From: Cymbidium sinense
Taxonomy: Eukaryota; Streptophyta; Magnoliopsida; Asparagales; Orchidaceae
Direction: 5' to 3'
DNA: 64,000 bases
Assembly (NCBI GenBank): GCA_021442155.1
Contig: CM038214.1
Coordinates: 50,288,703-50,352,702, forward strand
Shown here: positions 48,858-61,925 of the stretch, one piece after another
Position numbering within the stretch: the first letter of the stretch is position 1
Layout: each line of letters opens with the position of its first letter
Notes under the pieces: generated by a model
The model's input: only the letters and a program-made list of their open reading frames with translations
The model's database searches: none
Told to the model about the DNA's origin: nothing
Program-made: the position numbers and the translations under genes

Positions 48858-51800
48858 GGTTTAGGGTTTAGGTTTTAGGTTTTAGGTTTATGGTTTAGGT
48901 TTTAGTTTAAGTTTATTTTTAAAATAAGTAAACCGGCAGGTTTAGGTTTTTTTATTTTTTTTAAGGTTTAAGGTTAGCTTAGGGTTTAGGTTTTTTTTAA
49001 ACAAAAAATTAAGTAAACCAGTCGATTTAAGTTTATTTGATTTATTTAGTTTATTTTGTTTACTTTTTATTTATTTTTTTATTTTATTTTTTATTTTTAT
49101 TTATGTATATTTTTTCTTTTTACTTAGTTTAGTTTATTTATTTTAGTTTCAATTTTTTCTTTGAGTTTATTTTTTAGGTTTAGGTTTAGGTTTATTTTTT
49201 AGATGTGTTCTACTTTTATTTTTTATATTTTAGTTTTAGGTTTTATTTTTTTATTTTTTAGTTTTTGGTTTAGATTTTTATTTTATTTTTTTAGGTTTAG
49301 GTTTTAGCTTTTTATTTTAGCTCTATTTTTAGGTTTATTTTTAGTTTATTTTTATTCTTTTTAAATTAGGTTTATGTTTAGGTTTAGTTTATTTTTTATT
49401 TAAGGTTAGGTTTTATTTATTTTAATTTAATTTAGTTTATCTTTAAATTTATTTTACTTTGTTTATTTTATTTTTATTTTATGTTTTGGTTTTTTTTAGT
49501 ATAGCATTTAGGTTTTCTTTTTTAATTATTTTTAGGTTTAGTTTTTAAGTTTAGGTTTTTATTTTGTTTTTATTTTATTTTATTTTAGGTTTATTTTATT
49601 TGTATTTAACGTTAAGGTTTTATTTTATTTATGCTTTTATTCTTAGGTTTATTTAATTTTTTTAGTTTATTTTATGTTATTAATTATTTTATTTGATTTT
49701 ATTTTTATTAATTTATTTTATTTTATTTTAAGGTTTTGGTTTAGGTTTTGGTTTAGGTTTTTATATTTATTATTTATTTTATTTTATTAGGTTTAGATTT
49801 ATTTATTTATTTTATTTTTATGTATTATTTAGTTTAGGTTTAGGTTTTAGGTTTTTTGGGTTTATGATTTAGGGTTTAGGGTTTAGAGTTTAGGGTTTAG
49901 GGTTTTATGATTTAGGGTTTTAAGGTTTAGCATTTAGGGTTTAGGGTTTATGGTTTAGTGTTCAGTCATTATGGTTTAGGGTTTTTAGGGTTTAGGGTTT
50001 TGGATTAACTTAGGGTTTAGGGTTTAGTGTATTTTAGTGTTTTTGGTTTAGCATTTAGGGTTTAGGGTTTAAGGTTGTAAGTTTAGGGTTTAGGGTTTAG
50101 GGTTAGTTTTAGGGTTTATGGTCAGGGTTTAAGGTTTAGAATTTAGGGTTTAGGGTTTAGAGTTTTTTCTTTAATTAAGTAAAATGGTATGTGTTTGTTT
50201 ATTTAGTTTTTTTTAAATTTATTTTAGTTTATTTTTATTTTTATTTTGATTTAGGTTTAATTTTTATTTTTATGTTATTTATTTTAGGTTTATTTATTAT
50301 AATTTAGGTTTTTTATTTTAGTTCATGTTTTTGGATCAGGTTTAGGTTTATGTTTATTTTTTTCTTTTAGTTTTATTTTTAATTTATTTTTTAGATTTAG
50401 GTTTTATTTTTTATTTTTAGGATTAGATTTAGGTTTTTATTTTATTTTTTTAGGTTTTTATTTTAGGTTTATTTTTAGATTTTATTTTTTAGTTTATGTT
50501 TAAGTTTATTTTTAGTTTATTTTATTTTATTTAGTTTAGGGTTTAAATTTAGTTAATTTTAAGTGTAGGTTTATGTTTTATTTATTTTATTTTAGTTTAT
50601 TTTAGTTTTGGTTTAGGTTTTTTTGTTTATTTTAGGTTTAGGTTTTTTTTAGTTTAGGCTTTAACTTTTATTTTTATTTTTTTTAGGTTTATTTTTTAGG
50701 TTTATGATTTTATTTAGTTTTTATTTTATATACTTTTAGGTTTTATTTCATTTTTTTTAGTTTTAGTGTTTATTTTATTTAGGTTTTTTATTTTTAGGTT
50801 TATTTTATCTTTTAGTTTAGTTTATGTTTTTATTTATTTTATTTTAGTTTAATTTTTATTTTTTATTTTATTTTATTTTTTGGTTTAGGTTTTACTTTAA
50901 GTTTTTATTTTTATTTATTTTTATTTATTTTTATTTTTTTAGGTTTAGCTTTTTTTATTTATTTTCTTTATAGGTTTAGGTTTTTAGGGTTTAGGGTTTT
51001 GGGTTTTGGGTTTAGGGTTAGGGTTTATCATTTATTATTTAGGGTTTAAGGTTTAGGGTTTTTTGTGCTTAGGGTTTAGGGTTCAAGGTTTAGGGTTTTG
51101 GGTTTTGGGTTTTGGGTTTTTGGTTTGGGGTTCGGGGTTTAGGATTTTAGGGTTTAAGGTTTAAGGTTTAGGATTGTAGGTTTAGGGTTTAGGGTTAGGG
51201 TTTTTTTCTTTTTATTTTAAGGATTTAGGGTTTAGGGTTTAGGTTTTATGTTTAGGGTTCAAGTTTTCATTTAGGCTTATTTTTAAAATAAGAAAACTTG
51301 TAGGTTTGGGTTTTTTTAGTTTATTTTTAGGGTTTTGAGTTTTTTGGGTTTAGGTTTTCTAAAAAAAAATTGTGTAAATCTTTGTTTATGTTTATTTAGT
51401 TTATTTTTATTTATTTAGTTTATTTTATTTTTAATTTTTATTTAGTTTAGTTTATTTATTTTAGGTTTATATATTTTAATTTAAGTTTTATATTTTAGTT
51501 TATTTTTTCAGTTTAAGTTTATTTTTTAGTTGAGTTTTATTTTTATTTTTATTTTAGGTTTAGGTTTTATTTCTTATTTTTTTATTTTTAGCTTTAGTTG
51601 TTGGTTTACATTTTATTTTTTTAGGTTTTTATTTTATATTTATTTTTAGGTTTTATTTTTTAGTATAGGTTTAGGTTTATTTTTAGTTTATTTTAATTTA
51701 TGTAGTTTAGGTTTAATTTATTTTAGGTTTAGCCTTAGGTTTTATTTATTTTAGTTTAGTTTATTTTAGTTTAGGTTTAGGTTTATTTTATTTTGTTTAT

Positions 51801-52032
51801 GTTATTTTTATTTTTATTTTAGGTTTTAGTTTAGTTTTTATTTTATTTTATTTATTTATTTTATTTAAGTTTAGATTTATTACTTTATTTTATTTTTAGG
51901 TTTTATTTAGTTTAGGTTTAGGTTTTTAGGATTTTAGGGTTTAGTGTTTAGGGTTAGAGTTTAGGGTTTAGGGTTTACGATTTAGTGTTTAAGCTTTAGG
52001 GTTTAGGGTTTTTAGTTTTTATGATTTATGGT
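48692..52032 (+). repeat. Telomere-like satellite block IV
   Basis: TTTAGGG and T-rich stretches in the same order as elsewhere. The mark lies near 48920, 49007, 50171 and 51282 (weaker near 51366), with waypoints near 49630 and 50780. It contains an (AT)20 run at 48815-48854 and no GR-RBP fragment. No gene is seen. Confidence 0.85.
48815..48854. repeat. (AT)20 dinucleotide repeat
   Basis: Twenty perfect AT units about 120 bp from the truncated 5' end of LINE copy 3, interrupting TTTAGGG repeats. Confidence 0.95.
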
Positions 52033-53150
52033 TTAGGCAACCATTCATGGATTACCTAAATAAAGGCAAACTACCTTAAGAGTAGTTCCAAGTCTATCAG
52101 ATGAAGTAAAGAGCACTTTCTTATACTCTTGTGGATGGTGTCTTGTGCCGACGATCTTTCGATCATATGTGGTTACATTGTCTAGATAAGAATGAAGCCC
52201 GTAAGATCATGATCGAGGTACACTTAGGATAATCTGGAGACAACCAATCCAATCTGAAGTTGAAACCCAAGATCAAGAGACTAGGATACCACTGGCCGTC
52301 GATGATCAAAGATTGCATGGATACGGCTAGGAAATGCCACCAATGTCAAATAAACCGTATGGTCCTACAAAAACCACCCAATATTCTACATCCTACATTG
52401 GGGTACCGACATAGTAATCCCATAGTGATCCTACTTCTTTCAAGGGTCATTAGTTCGTCTTAGCTGCTACTGACTGTTTCTCCAAATGGGTGAAGGTGAT
52501 TTTGCTCAGAGAGGTCACAGCTGAATAGGTGCTTCAATTTTTTAAAAATATATCGTATATAGGTTCGTAGTGCCTCGACGAATTATATCTGATAATGGCA
52601 CTCCATTCAAGAGCACCAAGATCAACAACTTTGCCTAGAGACAACATAGATTGGAGATATTCTGCCATCAACTATTGAGGGCAAATGGCTTAGCACAATC
52701 CTTCAACAAAACTCCCATCCAAATACTAAAGAAGACACTCGACAACAATAAGCGATAGTGGCATGAGAAGATAGTCGAAGCCTTGTGGGCCTACTGCACC
52801 ACATATAGAACTCCAACTTAGTGTATGGGTTTGAAGTTGTTCTACCATTAGAAGTCTAACTCCCATCACTAAGGATAGCTATGGGCAGCAAGATCATAGT
52901 AGAGCAGAATGCTAAATTGCGGTTAGAAGATCTTGATGGTTTGGAGGAGAGACGCTTGTGGGCTTGCCAAAACCTCGAGTTGTACAAAGAAAAAATGATT
53001 CAAGCTCACAACAAGTTGGTCCATTCTAGAGCTTTTCAGGTAAGAGAGCCAAAACCTCGGGTATTATTAGCTTATTAATCAAAAGGGAGAGTGCCCAATG
53101 CTTCCAATCAACGGGCTCTACTTAAAAAAATAATATAAATCATGTTTTAA
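52033..53150 (+). pseudogene. Integrase of fragment B, broken
   Basis: The readable frame at 52260-52463 gives KPKIKRLGYHWPSMIKDCMD and ARKCHQCQIN (zinc-binding Cys pair). The core shows IISDNGTPFKS near 52590, and the E-containing motif is changed (STIN.*GQMA-like; the region is frameshifted). The frame at 52881-53078 gives LEDLDGLEERRLWACQNLEL. About 110 bp present in element A are deleted between REPKPRV and the LINQKGE-like part. Several stops. Confidence 0.8.
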
Positions 53151-55750
53151 AATAATTATCATCAAAGAAAATTCTAATTCAAAGTCAATCTCTTCCATGT
53201 TGAAAGTATTCTTGTTTGCGAATCTGCCATGATGTGTTTAAGATAGGTGTAAGGAACACGAGCAGCATCCTATCCTTCATCAACACAAGACAAACTCAAA
53301 CTACACACAAACATATATAAATAAACACATATCTTTTATCTCGAGCTACTCTGAGTTGAGATAACGCTTCTAGTTGAACTCACTCAGTAGCGGCTCTAGG
53401 TCGGGCTGACATGCTACCCTGCTAGTGTGTCACCCCAGTGGTCTACTTTCTTTGGAGGATGTAAGTGTATGATTTCCTTACTTAAGACACCTTGTTAGTA
53501 TGGTAGGCATTACTATGTGGCCGGTAAGCTACCTCTTGTTGGCTTTGTTTAAGAGGATGTGAGTTTACTGTGCTTTCTTCTTTGATTAGCCTTTGTACAC
53601 TAACTGGGATGAGTATATTTGAGATTTAGGATAAGTCCCCTAGCATCTCCTTCCCTCATGAGTTTTAGGGTAAGTCCTTCCTCGGGGCTCCCCGCTTAGT
53701 AGTTGCTCTACGTCAGATAGCATCTGTCCTACCAACAACAGACTATTCTGATGATCAGTTTTGCTTGAAAAGTTGTAAGCCTACACGCTTTCTTTTTAGA
53801 TTGATCGTTGCACATCGACGGGTACTTTAGGTTGGTTTATTCTCACTATGCTGACAGATACACCACTCAAGCTAACGGATACACCTAAGGTTGGTTGGTT
53901 CTCGCACCTTAGGATACCCCAATCATGGCAGATGTAAGTCAGTTATGCTTTCTCCTTGAGTTGGCCACCGTATAACTATAGGCTTTCTTTTCCAGGGCTC
54001 AAGATAATGCCCCTAGTAGCGCCTCCCCTGTTGGCACTATATTTGGGTTACATCCTTTGTGACCCTATTTAGACACTACCTAGGTTACTATCAGATTGGG
54101 CAGTTCCCCTTTCCTAGTAACCACCCTATTGTTAGAGAAATTATCCTATGGATGTGCAGATTCTCCCTTGATCCAATAAATCTGATATAGGTCAAGACTG
54201 ACATAGCCCCTTCTCAGTGTGGTCCCACGTAAACATATAAACAAAATATATATATATTGACTTGTCGATTAAGAGGACACCCCTAGCGATACCTTTTTCC
54301 AAGTACGTATTCTATCTTTAGGGCAGTGTCAGAAAAACACCCTATAGGAATCGCCTGACTACTCTTGAGTTGATATAAGTCCCGGAACATTCACTAAGTT
54401 CTTAAGTCGAAGTTTGATTTGTTGTGCTACTAACAAGTCACCCTAGGGTTGTTCCTTACTTTAGAAGATGTAAAATATTGCACAAAACAAAAGGCAACCC
54501 TTAAGTTGGCTAGCTCTACCCCATGGCAAGTAGGCTATCCCTTTGAATTTGTAAATCTGAGATAGAATAAATATAAAGCCCTTCTGGGTCCATCGAACAT
54601 GGTCCATAAATTAAATCTATCAAATTTGATCGAGTTTACATCCCAATGGATATGCCCTCAATTCAAAATCAAATTAAACCAAACAAATCATATCAAATCA
54701 CATGAAATTAAAATAAAATTAATCCTGACTACTTTTTAGTTGACATAAGTCACCAACAGCTTTCACTCAATAGTAGCCCTCAGTCAAGTTTGATTTGTTG
54801 TGCATCCAACACATCACCCCAGCGGTTGTTCCTCACTTTGGAATATGTAAGTTTGCTACACCTTCTTCCTAAAAAAGCCATTGCACACTGAAAGGCAACC
54901 CCTTAGGTTGGCTAGCTTTAACCTGCAGTAGGTAGACTATCCCTTTAGTTTTATAAACTTGAGGTAGGTCAAGGCTGATATAGCACCTTTTCAGTGGGTC
55001 CATCCACACCATTGTCCATACATACATTAAATTAAACTCTAATTAATATAGTTAAATCACGGAGCCCCAAATCATATATAAATAAGTCAAGAAAAAAAAT
55101 AAAATTCAAAACTAACCTCCCTAGTGGAGCTAATTTAAACCATCTCCCCTAATAGAGTCTATATCAAAGAAATCCAACCAAGCTTTTATCCCCAGTGAAT
55201 AGTCTGAACCTGCTTGCCTAATGGAAGGTTCATATACCCAATCCCCAGCGGACTTGAGCTCATATCTATAGTAGATATGCCTCTACATCAGTTAAAAAAA
55301 CAAATTAAAGTAGATTAGATCTTAATCCCTGGTGGATTATACATTCTTATCCCCAGTGGATCTTGTTTCCATAAATCATATAATCAAATCAAATTCAAAC
55401 CTTATCACCAGTAGATTTTCTTCTTCTATTCCCTTGACATAGACCCCTCACATGTCATGACTAGTGCATGTGTGATCCCCTAGTGGATCTCCCTCCATGT
55501 CCTTGGCATAGAATTCTCATCAAATCTTATTTCTTCTCTTATGCACACCTTTAATACTTCAACCAAAAGCCTGACAAAGTATTCATTCAAATTACATCAT
55601 CTTAACATTGCAATCAACATTTTATGATTTGTGATGGTGCAAGCTCAAACTAACTATACAATATCATGCTAAACATATTATAGTGTGAATTGACACACTA
55701 TATTATATTATGATATATGATGTTATATTATAACTTGCTATAATATAATA
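53151..55750 (+). other. 3' LTR-like region of fragment B
   Basis: Homologous to 21371-24050 over its whole length, with the same recurrent GATGTAAGTCTGCTACAC-like phrases (near 53455, 53555, 53770, 53930 and 54845), the CACTCAGTAG module, and CCCCAGTGGA phrases near 55115-55500. Small deletions relative to element A are frequent. No coding potential. Confidence 0.7.
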
Positions 55751-57020
55751 TATTGTCTAACATTGCAGCTCATTAAAATCACTTAAAAGAATCAAATAAC
55801 AAAATTTTATCAAAATATGAATAATGTTCATTTTGGATGTAAAATTGTTATTTTTCTATTAGAAATGGTATAAAATAGCATAATTTTGGTGTTGCTTCTT
55901 GGTGTGTTCCATGAATTTGGCCAAATTCTTGCATCTCAACCTTCAAATTTTTTTGTGAGTTATGACCCAATTTATTATAACAAAAGTAAAATATACTAAA
56001 ATGTACAATAGTAACACACCACCACATTCATATAAATGTGAGGTTATATTATTATGTACATTATATTTTAATATGATTTCATATAATATATTACCTTACA
56101 TTACACCTTAAAATAAATCACTTTAAGCAAAAAAATTATAAAATTTGGTTGGAAAATGATAATTTATTTTGGATGCAAAATTCGATTCTTTTGATTAAAT
56201 GAGACACCATAGCATACCCCCAATGTTGTTCCCTAAAGTTTACCTTAAATTTGGCCAAATCCCATCATCTCAGCCTATAAATTAGTATTTTTATGAATTA
56301 TACTAATACAAACTCTACTACATCATACTATAACAAACTAAAATATGCAAAACCATAAGTAGTAATACATAATAGTATGCTATAATGCATGATGCTACAC
56401 TATATTATGACATCCTATATTATAATACACTATAACATATTATATTATATTATATTGCATATCGCATCATAAGGGATTGCTTAAGAAAAAGTCATAAAAT
56501 TAGCCTAAATAATAAAAAACTATATATTTTAATCGTATCACTTACATTTTTTAAATTAAGACAATACATTATGATGCCATGCTCTACCTATAAGGAATTT
56601 GGCCAAATTCCACCATTTTAAAGTCTAAATCAACATCTTTATAAGTAATGCTAGTGTAGGCTTGATTACATGATTATAAAATACAAAAACAATTTAAAAT
56701 GCATCTAAGAATATATTATGATAAATGATTCTATATTATGCTACAACATATAATATTTATTTTGTACAAAAAATCTTACTTTTTATACTACAAGTGACAC
56801 AGCACACCTTTGGTACTATAACCTAATTCCACTTCAAATTTAACAAATTTCATCATCTAATTTTTTAAATCAGTATTTTTATGATTTATATTAATATAGA
56901 CTACAGGGCACAATACCATAATAAACTAAAACATTTCAAAACATCTTATAACATCCAAAAACACATCACTACATGCTCAAACATATGATGCTGCATTATA
57001 CTATATTATACAATATTATA
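55751..57020. repeat. AT-rich tandem array, second copy
   Basis: Same monomers as 24051-25395: AATTTGGCCAAATTC-like phrases near 55913, 56248, 56600 and 56838, separated by TATATTATA-rich stretches. Unit number and order equal those of the first copy, so the array was copied as a block. Confidence 0.7.
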
Positions 57021-57048
57021 ATATGATTTAGGATTAGGGTTTAGGGTA

Positions 57049-57166
57049 TTCAATTCTCTAATAGTCAAGGGAAAGTTTCTTGAAGTCATTTTCTTTAGCT
57101 ACCATAACTATGTTAGGATTAGGCCATTCTATAGATCTACTCCTAATGACATCTTTATTCCAGGTT
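57049..57166. other. Conserved spacer, second copy
   Basis: Matches 25425-25548 with few changes (GTATTCAATTCTCTAATAGT to ATGACATCTTTATTCC) and has TTTAGGG-like words on both sides. Confidence 0.7.
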
Positions 57167-57348
57167 TAAGGTTTCAGGTTTAGGGGTAGGGTTTAGTGGT
57201 AGTTTAGGGTTTAAGTTTTAGGGTTTAGGGTTTAGGGTTTAGGGTTTAGGGTTGTATGTTTTAAGGTTTATGGTTTATGGTTTTAGGGTTTAGGGTTTAG
57301 GGTTTAAGGTTTTAGGGTTTAGGGTTTAGAGTTTAGGGCTTAGGGTTC

Positions 57349-57802
57349 AGAGAACAAATTCAGATTCAACATTTTTTCTTTTTGATTTCATCAAGCAAGT
57401 AGCACCCCAACTTTTCAAAGACAGAATCCATGACATAGATTAAAAATGAGCACCGATAGAGAAAATCAAAAACTTTAAATAAGTAGAACCATCTCTACTA
57501 TAAAGTCATAGTTCCATATGCTCAGATCGGATCAACCATTCTTGAATTTCTCCAAATCTCATCTAAACCACCCCCACCTCTCGAGTAGCATGATCCTCCA
57601 TCATATCACCGATGTCTTCCTCTGTCTCCACCCCAGTTGTAACATCTGTCCCTCTTCCCACCTCCATAACCAACACTGCTCCGACCACCAACTCCATATC
57701 CCTCCCCATCCACCACCACTACATTCGCCACGTGCCATCCTCCACCACCGATCTAGACTGAGTTGATGGTGATGTTCCTACCTTCAAAGTTTTGCCCATT
57801 CT
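57349..57802 (-). pseudogene. GR-RBP fragment 5
   Basis: Reads NGQNFEGRNITIN from about 57796 downward, then a stop and a degraded Gly-rich tail. The 3' UTR-like part ends at AGAGAACAAATTC on the plus strand, here without a T-tract because TTTAGGG-like DNA joins directly. The 5' breakpoint is at the same base as in the other four copies. A plus-strand His/Ser-rich frame over it (57518-57766) is its antisense shadow. Confidence 0.75.
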
Positions 57803-58734
57803 GGGTGTGTTGGAGTTTAGGGTTTAGGGTTGGTTTAGTTAAAGAGAGGTTAGGTTTAGTTGTAGGGTTTAGTTTAGGGTTTATGGTGGTTTTGGGGTTT
57901 GGGTGAGGGTGTAGGTTTGTTTGGTTTAGGTATAGGTTTAGGATTTTAGGGTTTAGGGTTGTAAGTTTAGGGTATGGACTTTAGGGTTAGTTTTAGGGTT
58001 TAGGGTTTAGGGTTTTTTTATTTTAAATTAAGTAAATTTATAAGTTTAACTTAATTAAATTTTTTTTATTTATTTGAATTTATTTGAGTTTATTTTATTT
58101 TTAAATTTAATTTAGGTTTATTTTTTATTTTTATTTAGTTTATTTATTTTAGTGTATTATTTTAGTTTAGGTTTTTATTTTAGTTTATTTTTAGGTTTAT
58201 TTTAGTTTTATTTTTATTTTATTTTTTTAGGTTTAGGTTTTATTTTTATTTTAGGTTTAGGTTTTTTATTTTTATTTTATTATAGATCTTTATTTTAGTT
58301 TATTTTAGGTTTTATTTTATTAGGTTTTTATTTTAGTTTATTTTATTTATTTAGTTTAGGTATAGGTTTAGTTTATTTTAGGTTTAGGTTTAGGTTTTAT
58401 TTATGTTTATTATAATTTATTAGTTTATTTTATTTATTTTATTATTTTTTATTTAGTTTATTTTTTTTAGTTTAGTTTTTTTTTTATTTTTTTTAGGTTT
58501 AGATTTGGTTTTTATTTTATTTATTTTATTTAGTTTTATTTAATTTTAGTTTTATTTTATTTAGGTTTATTCTATTTATCTTTTAGTTTATTTATTTTAT
58601 TAGTTAATTTTTTTAATTTATTTAACACAGGTTTAGGTTTTTATTTAGGTTTATTATTATGCAGGTGTTATTTATTTATTTATTTGGTTTATTTAGTTTT
58701 GGTTTATAAGATTTAGGGTTTTGTGATTTAAGTT

Positions 58735-59020
58735 TAGGTTGTAGTGGAGTAGTATAGGTTTAGGTGTGGGTCAGGATTTAGTGGTTTGGTCAGGGTTTAG
58801 CCTGTTTCTTTGGTTTGGAGGTTTAGAGTTTAGATTTAGGACCTAGTTTAGGTTTTAGAGTTGGGTTAGTGGTTAGGTGTTGGGTTTGTGGTAGGTAGTT
58901 TAAGTTTAGAGGGTCAATGTAGGTAGTAGGAGGATCAGTGGTAATTGGCCAGGGCTCAGGTTTATGGTTTAGCTTTTAGGTTTTTAGGTTGGGCTGGATT
59001 TAGGATTTAGGGTTTAGTTT
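58735..59020 (+). repeat. G-richer variant sub-block in block V
   Basis: GGTCAGG, TAGGTGTTGGG and GTAGGTAG-type words replace TTTAGGG for about 290 bp. Similar to the sub-blocks in block I. Confidence 0.45.
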
Positions 59021-61925
59021 GGGTTATTTATATATTTTAGGTTTTAGAGTTTCTAGGTTTAAGGTTTGGGTTTAGGGTTGTGTTTTAGGTAGGTTTAGTT
59101 TAGGTTTGTTTTGTGTTTTGGTTTAGGTTTAGGTTTCAAAAAAAAAATCAGTAAATTAGTAGGTTTAGATTTATTTAATTTATTTAATTTATTTTTTATT
59201 TATTTTTATTTAATTTATTTTTTATTTTTATTTAGTTTATTTATATTTTAGGTTTTTTTATTTAGGTTTATATTTATGTTTATGTTTATTTTTTAGTTTA
59301 GTTTTAATTTCATTTTATTCTTTATTTCTAGGTTTAGGTTAAGATTTTTATTTTTTTATGTTTTAGATTTCATTTTATTTTATTTTTTTTTTAGATTAGT
59401 TTAGTTTATTTTAGTTTATTTTATTTTATTTAATTTTGGGTTTAGGTTTATGTTTATTTATTTTTAGCTTATGTGATTATTTTATTTTGTTTTAGGTTTA
59501 GTTTTTTTTTTAATTCAGGGTTTTAGGTTTAATTTTTATTTATTTTTTAGGTTTAGGTCTTTATTTTAGTTTTATTTTATTTTATTTTAGGTCTTTATTT
59601 TACGTTTTATTTTAATTAGATTTTATTTTAGCTTTATTTTATTTAGACTAGTTTAGGTTTATTTTATTTTTTAATTTATTATTTTTTATTTTATTTTAAG
59701 TTTAGGTTTAGGATTAAGTTTAGATTTTATTTAATTTTATCTATTTATTTTAATTAAGTTTAGTTTAGTTATTTATTTATTTTTAGGTTTTATTTTAGTT
59801 TAGTTTTTTAGGTTTTAGGGTTTTAGAGTTTAGGTTTAATTTTAGTATTTAGGGTTTAGGGTTTAGGATTTTGTGGTTTAGGGATTAGTTTTTTAGGGTT
59901 TATAGGTTTGGGAGGTTTAGGGTTTAGGTTTTAGGGTTATCAGGTTAGGTTATGTTAGTTTTGGTTTAGGATCGGTTTAAGGTTTAGTATTTAGGGTTTA
60001 AGATTTAGGTTTAGGGTTTAGGATTTCTTTTAAAAAAATGAAGTAAACCCAGCAGTTTAGGTTTATTTAGTTTATTTAGTTTATTTTTTTATTTATTTTA
60101 TTTTTTTTTATTTAGGTTTATTTTTATTTTATATAGTTTTATTGTAGGTTTATTTATTTTAGTTTATATTTTATTTATTTTTTAAGTTTATGTTTAAGTT
60201 TAATTTTATTTTATTTTCATTTTTAGGTTTAGGTTTTATTTTATTTTATTTAGTTTTGGGGTTTTAGTTTAAGTTTACTTTTATGTTTTATTTTTTAGTT
60301 TAGGTTTAGGTTTATTTTTAGATTTTTTATTTTATTTAATTTAGGGTTTAGGTTTAATTTATTTCATGTTTGGTTGTAGGTTTTATGTATTTTAGTTTAG
60401 GTTAATTTTATTTTATTTATTTTAGGTTTAGTTTTTTTTTAGTTTATGATTTAGGTTTTAGTTTTTTATTTTTTTTAAGTTTATTTTTTAAGTTTAGATC
60501 TTTATATATTTTTTATTTTATTTCATTTTAGGTTTATTCATTTTTAGTTTACGTTTAGTTTTTATTTTATTTAGGTTTTTTATTTTTAGGTTTATGTATT
60601 TATTTAGTTTAGTTTAGGTTTTTAATTATTTTATTTTATTTTAGTTTTTTATTTTTATTTTATTTTCATTTTAGGTTTAGGTTTAAGTTGAGGTTTAAGT
60701 TTAGGTTTTGGATTAGGTTTTAGTTTAGGTTTTTATTTTATTTTATTTTTTTAATTTATTTAAGTTTAGGGTTTTTTATTTATTTTATTTTTAGGTATTA
60801 TTTCATTTAGGTTTAGGTTTTCAAGTTTCTAGGGTTTAGTGTTTAGGGTTTAGGGTTTAGGGTCAATGGTGTTTTAGGGTATAAGATTTAGGGTTTAGGG
60901 TTTAGCATTTAGGGTTAGTTTAAGTTTATAGGTTTAGGGTTTAGGGTTACTTTTAAGGTTTAGGGTTTAGAGTTTAGGGTTTGGATTTTAGGGTTTAGAG
61001 TTTATTTTTTTAATTAAGTAAACCAATAGGTTTAGGTTTATTTAGTTTATTTAGTTTAAGGTTTAGGATTTTTTAGTTTAGGTTTTTTTAAGGTTTAGGG
61101 TTTAGGATTATAGGTTTAAGGTTTGGGGTTTAGGGTTTAGGTTTTTTAAAAAAAAAAATTAAGTAAACCAGTAAGTTTAGGTTTATTTAGTTTATTTTTA
61201 TTTATTTTAGTTTTTTTTATTTTTTATTTTTATTTTGATTATTTTTTTATTTTTATTTAGTTAGTTTATTTATTTTAGGTTTATTTATTTTAACTTAGGT
61301 TTTTTATTTTAGTTTATTTTTTAGATTTAGGTTTAGGTTTAGGTTTATTTTTAGTCGAGTTTTATTTTTATTTAATTTTTTAGGTTTAGGTTTTATTTTT
61401 TATTTTTAGGTTTAGGTCTAGGTTTTTATTTTATTTTTTTTAAGTTTAGGTTTTAGGCTTTTATTTTAGGTTTATTTTTAGGTTTTTTGTTAGTTTAGGT
61501 TTAGGTTTATTTTTAGGTTTTTTTTTATTTTATTTAGGTTAGGTTAAGGTTTAGGTTATATTTATTTTAGTTTAATTTATTTTGGTTTAGGTTTAGGTTT
61601 ACTTTATTTTATTTTTTTATTTTTATTTTAGGTCTGGTTTTTTATTTTAGCTTAGGGTTTAAGTTTTATTTTTTATTTATTTTTAGGTTTATTTTTTAGG
61701 TTTAGCTTTTTATTTAGTTTTTATTTTATTTTATTTTAGGTTTATTTTGTCTTTATTTTACATTTAGTTTTTATTTTATTTAGGTTTTTTACACTTAGGT
61801 TTATTTTAGTTTTCAGTTAAGTTTGGGTTTTTATTTACTTTGTTTTAGTTTACTTTAATTAGTTTATTTTATTTTCTTTTTAAGCTCAGGTTTAGGTTTT
61901 AGTTTAGGTTTCTGTTTTATTTTAG

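Larger units (their letters stand above)
52033..57048 (+). mobile_element. Tat-type fragment B (integrase to 3' end)
   Basis: Starts abruptly in satellite DNA at GCAACCATTCATGGATTACC, homologous to 20127 in element A and 63319 in element C, and keeps the same order to the end: integrase, LTR-like region and AT-rich tandem array. It ends at the same junction with TTTAGGG-like DNA as element A. Gag, protease, RT and both RNases H are missing. The left joint shares AGGCAACC with the intact sequence, so the break may have used short homology. Non-functional. Confidence 0.87.
57167..61925 (+). repeat. Telomere-like satellite block V
   Basis: TTTAGGG and T-rich alternation with the mark near 58022, 59137, 60031, 61009 and 61147 (spacings about 1.1, 0.9 and 1.0 kb, with a short one at the end), and waypoints near 60575 and 61785. 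Contains GR-RBP fragment 5 and a G-richer sub-block at 58735-59020. It stops where fragment C begins, in T-rich sequence. Confidence 0.85.
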
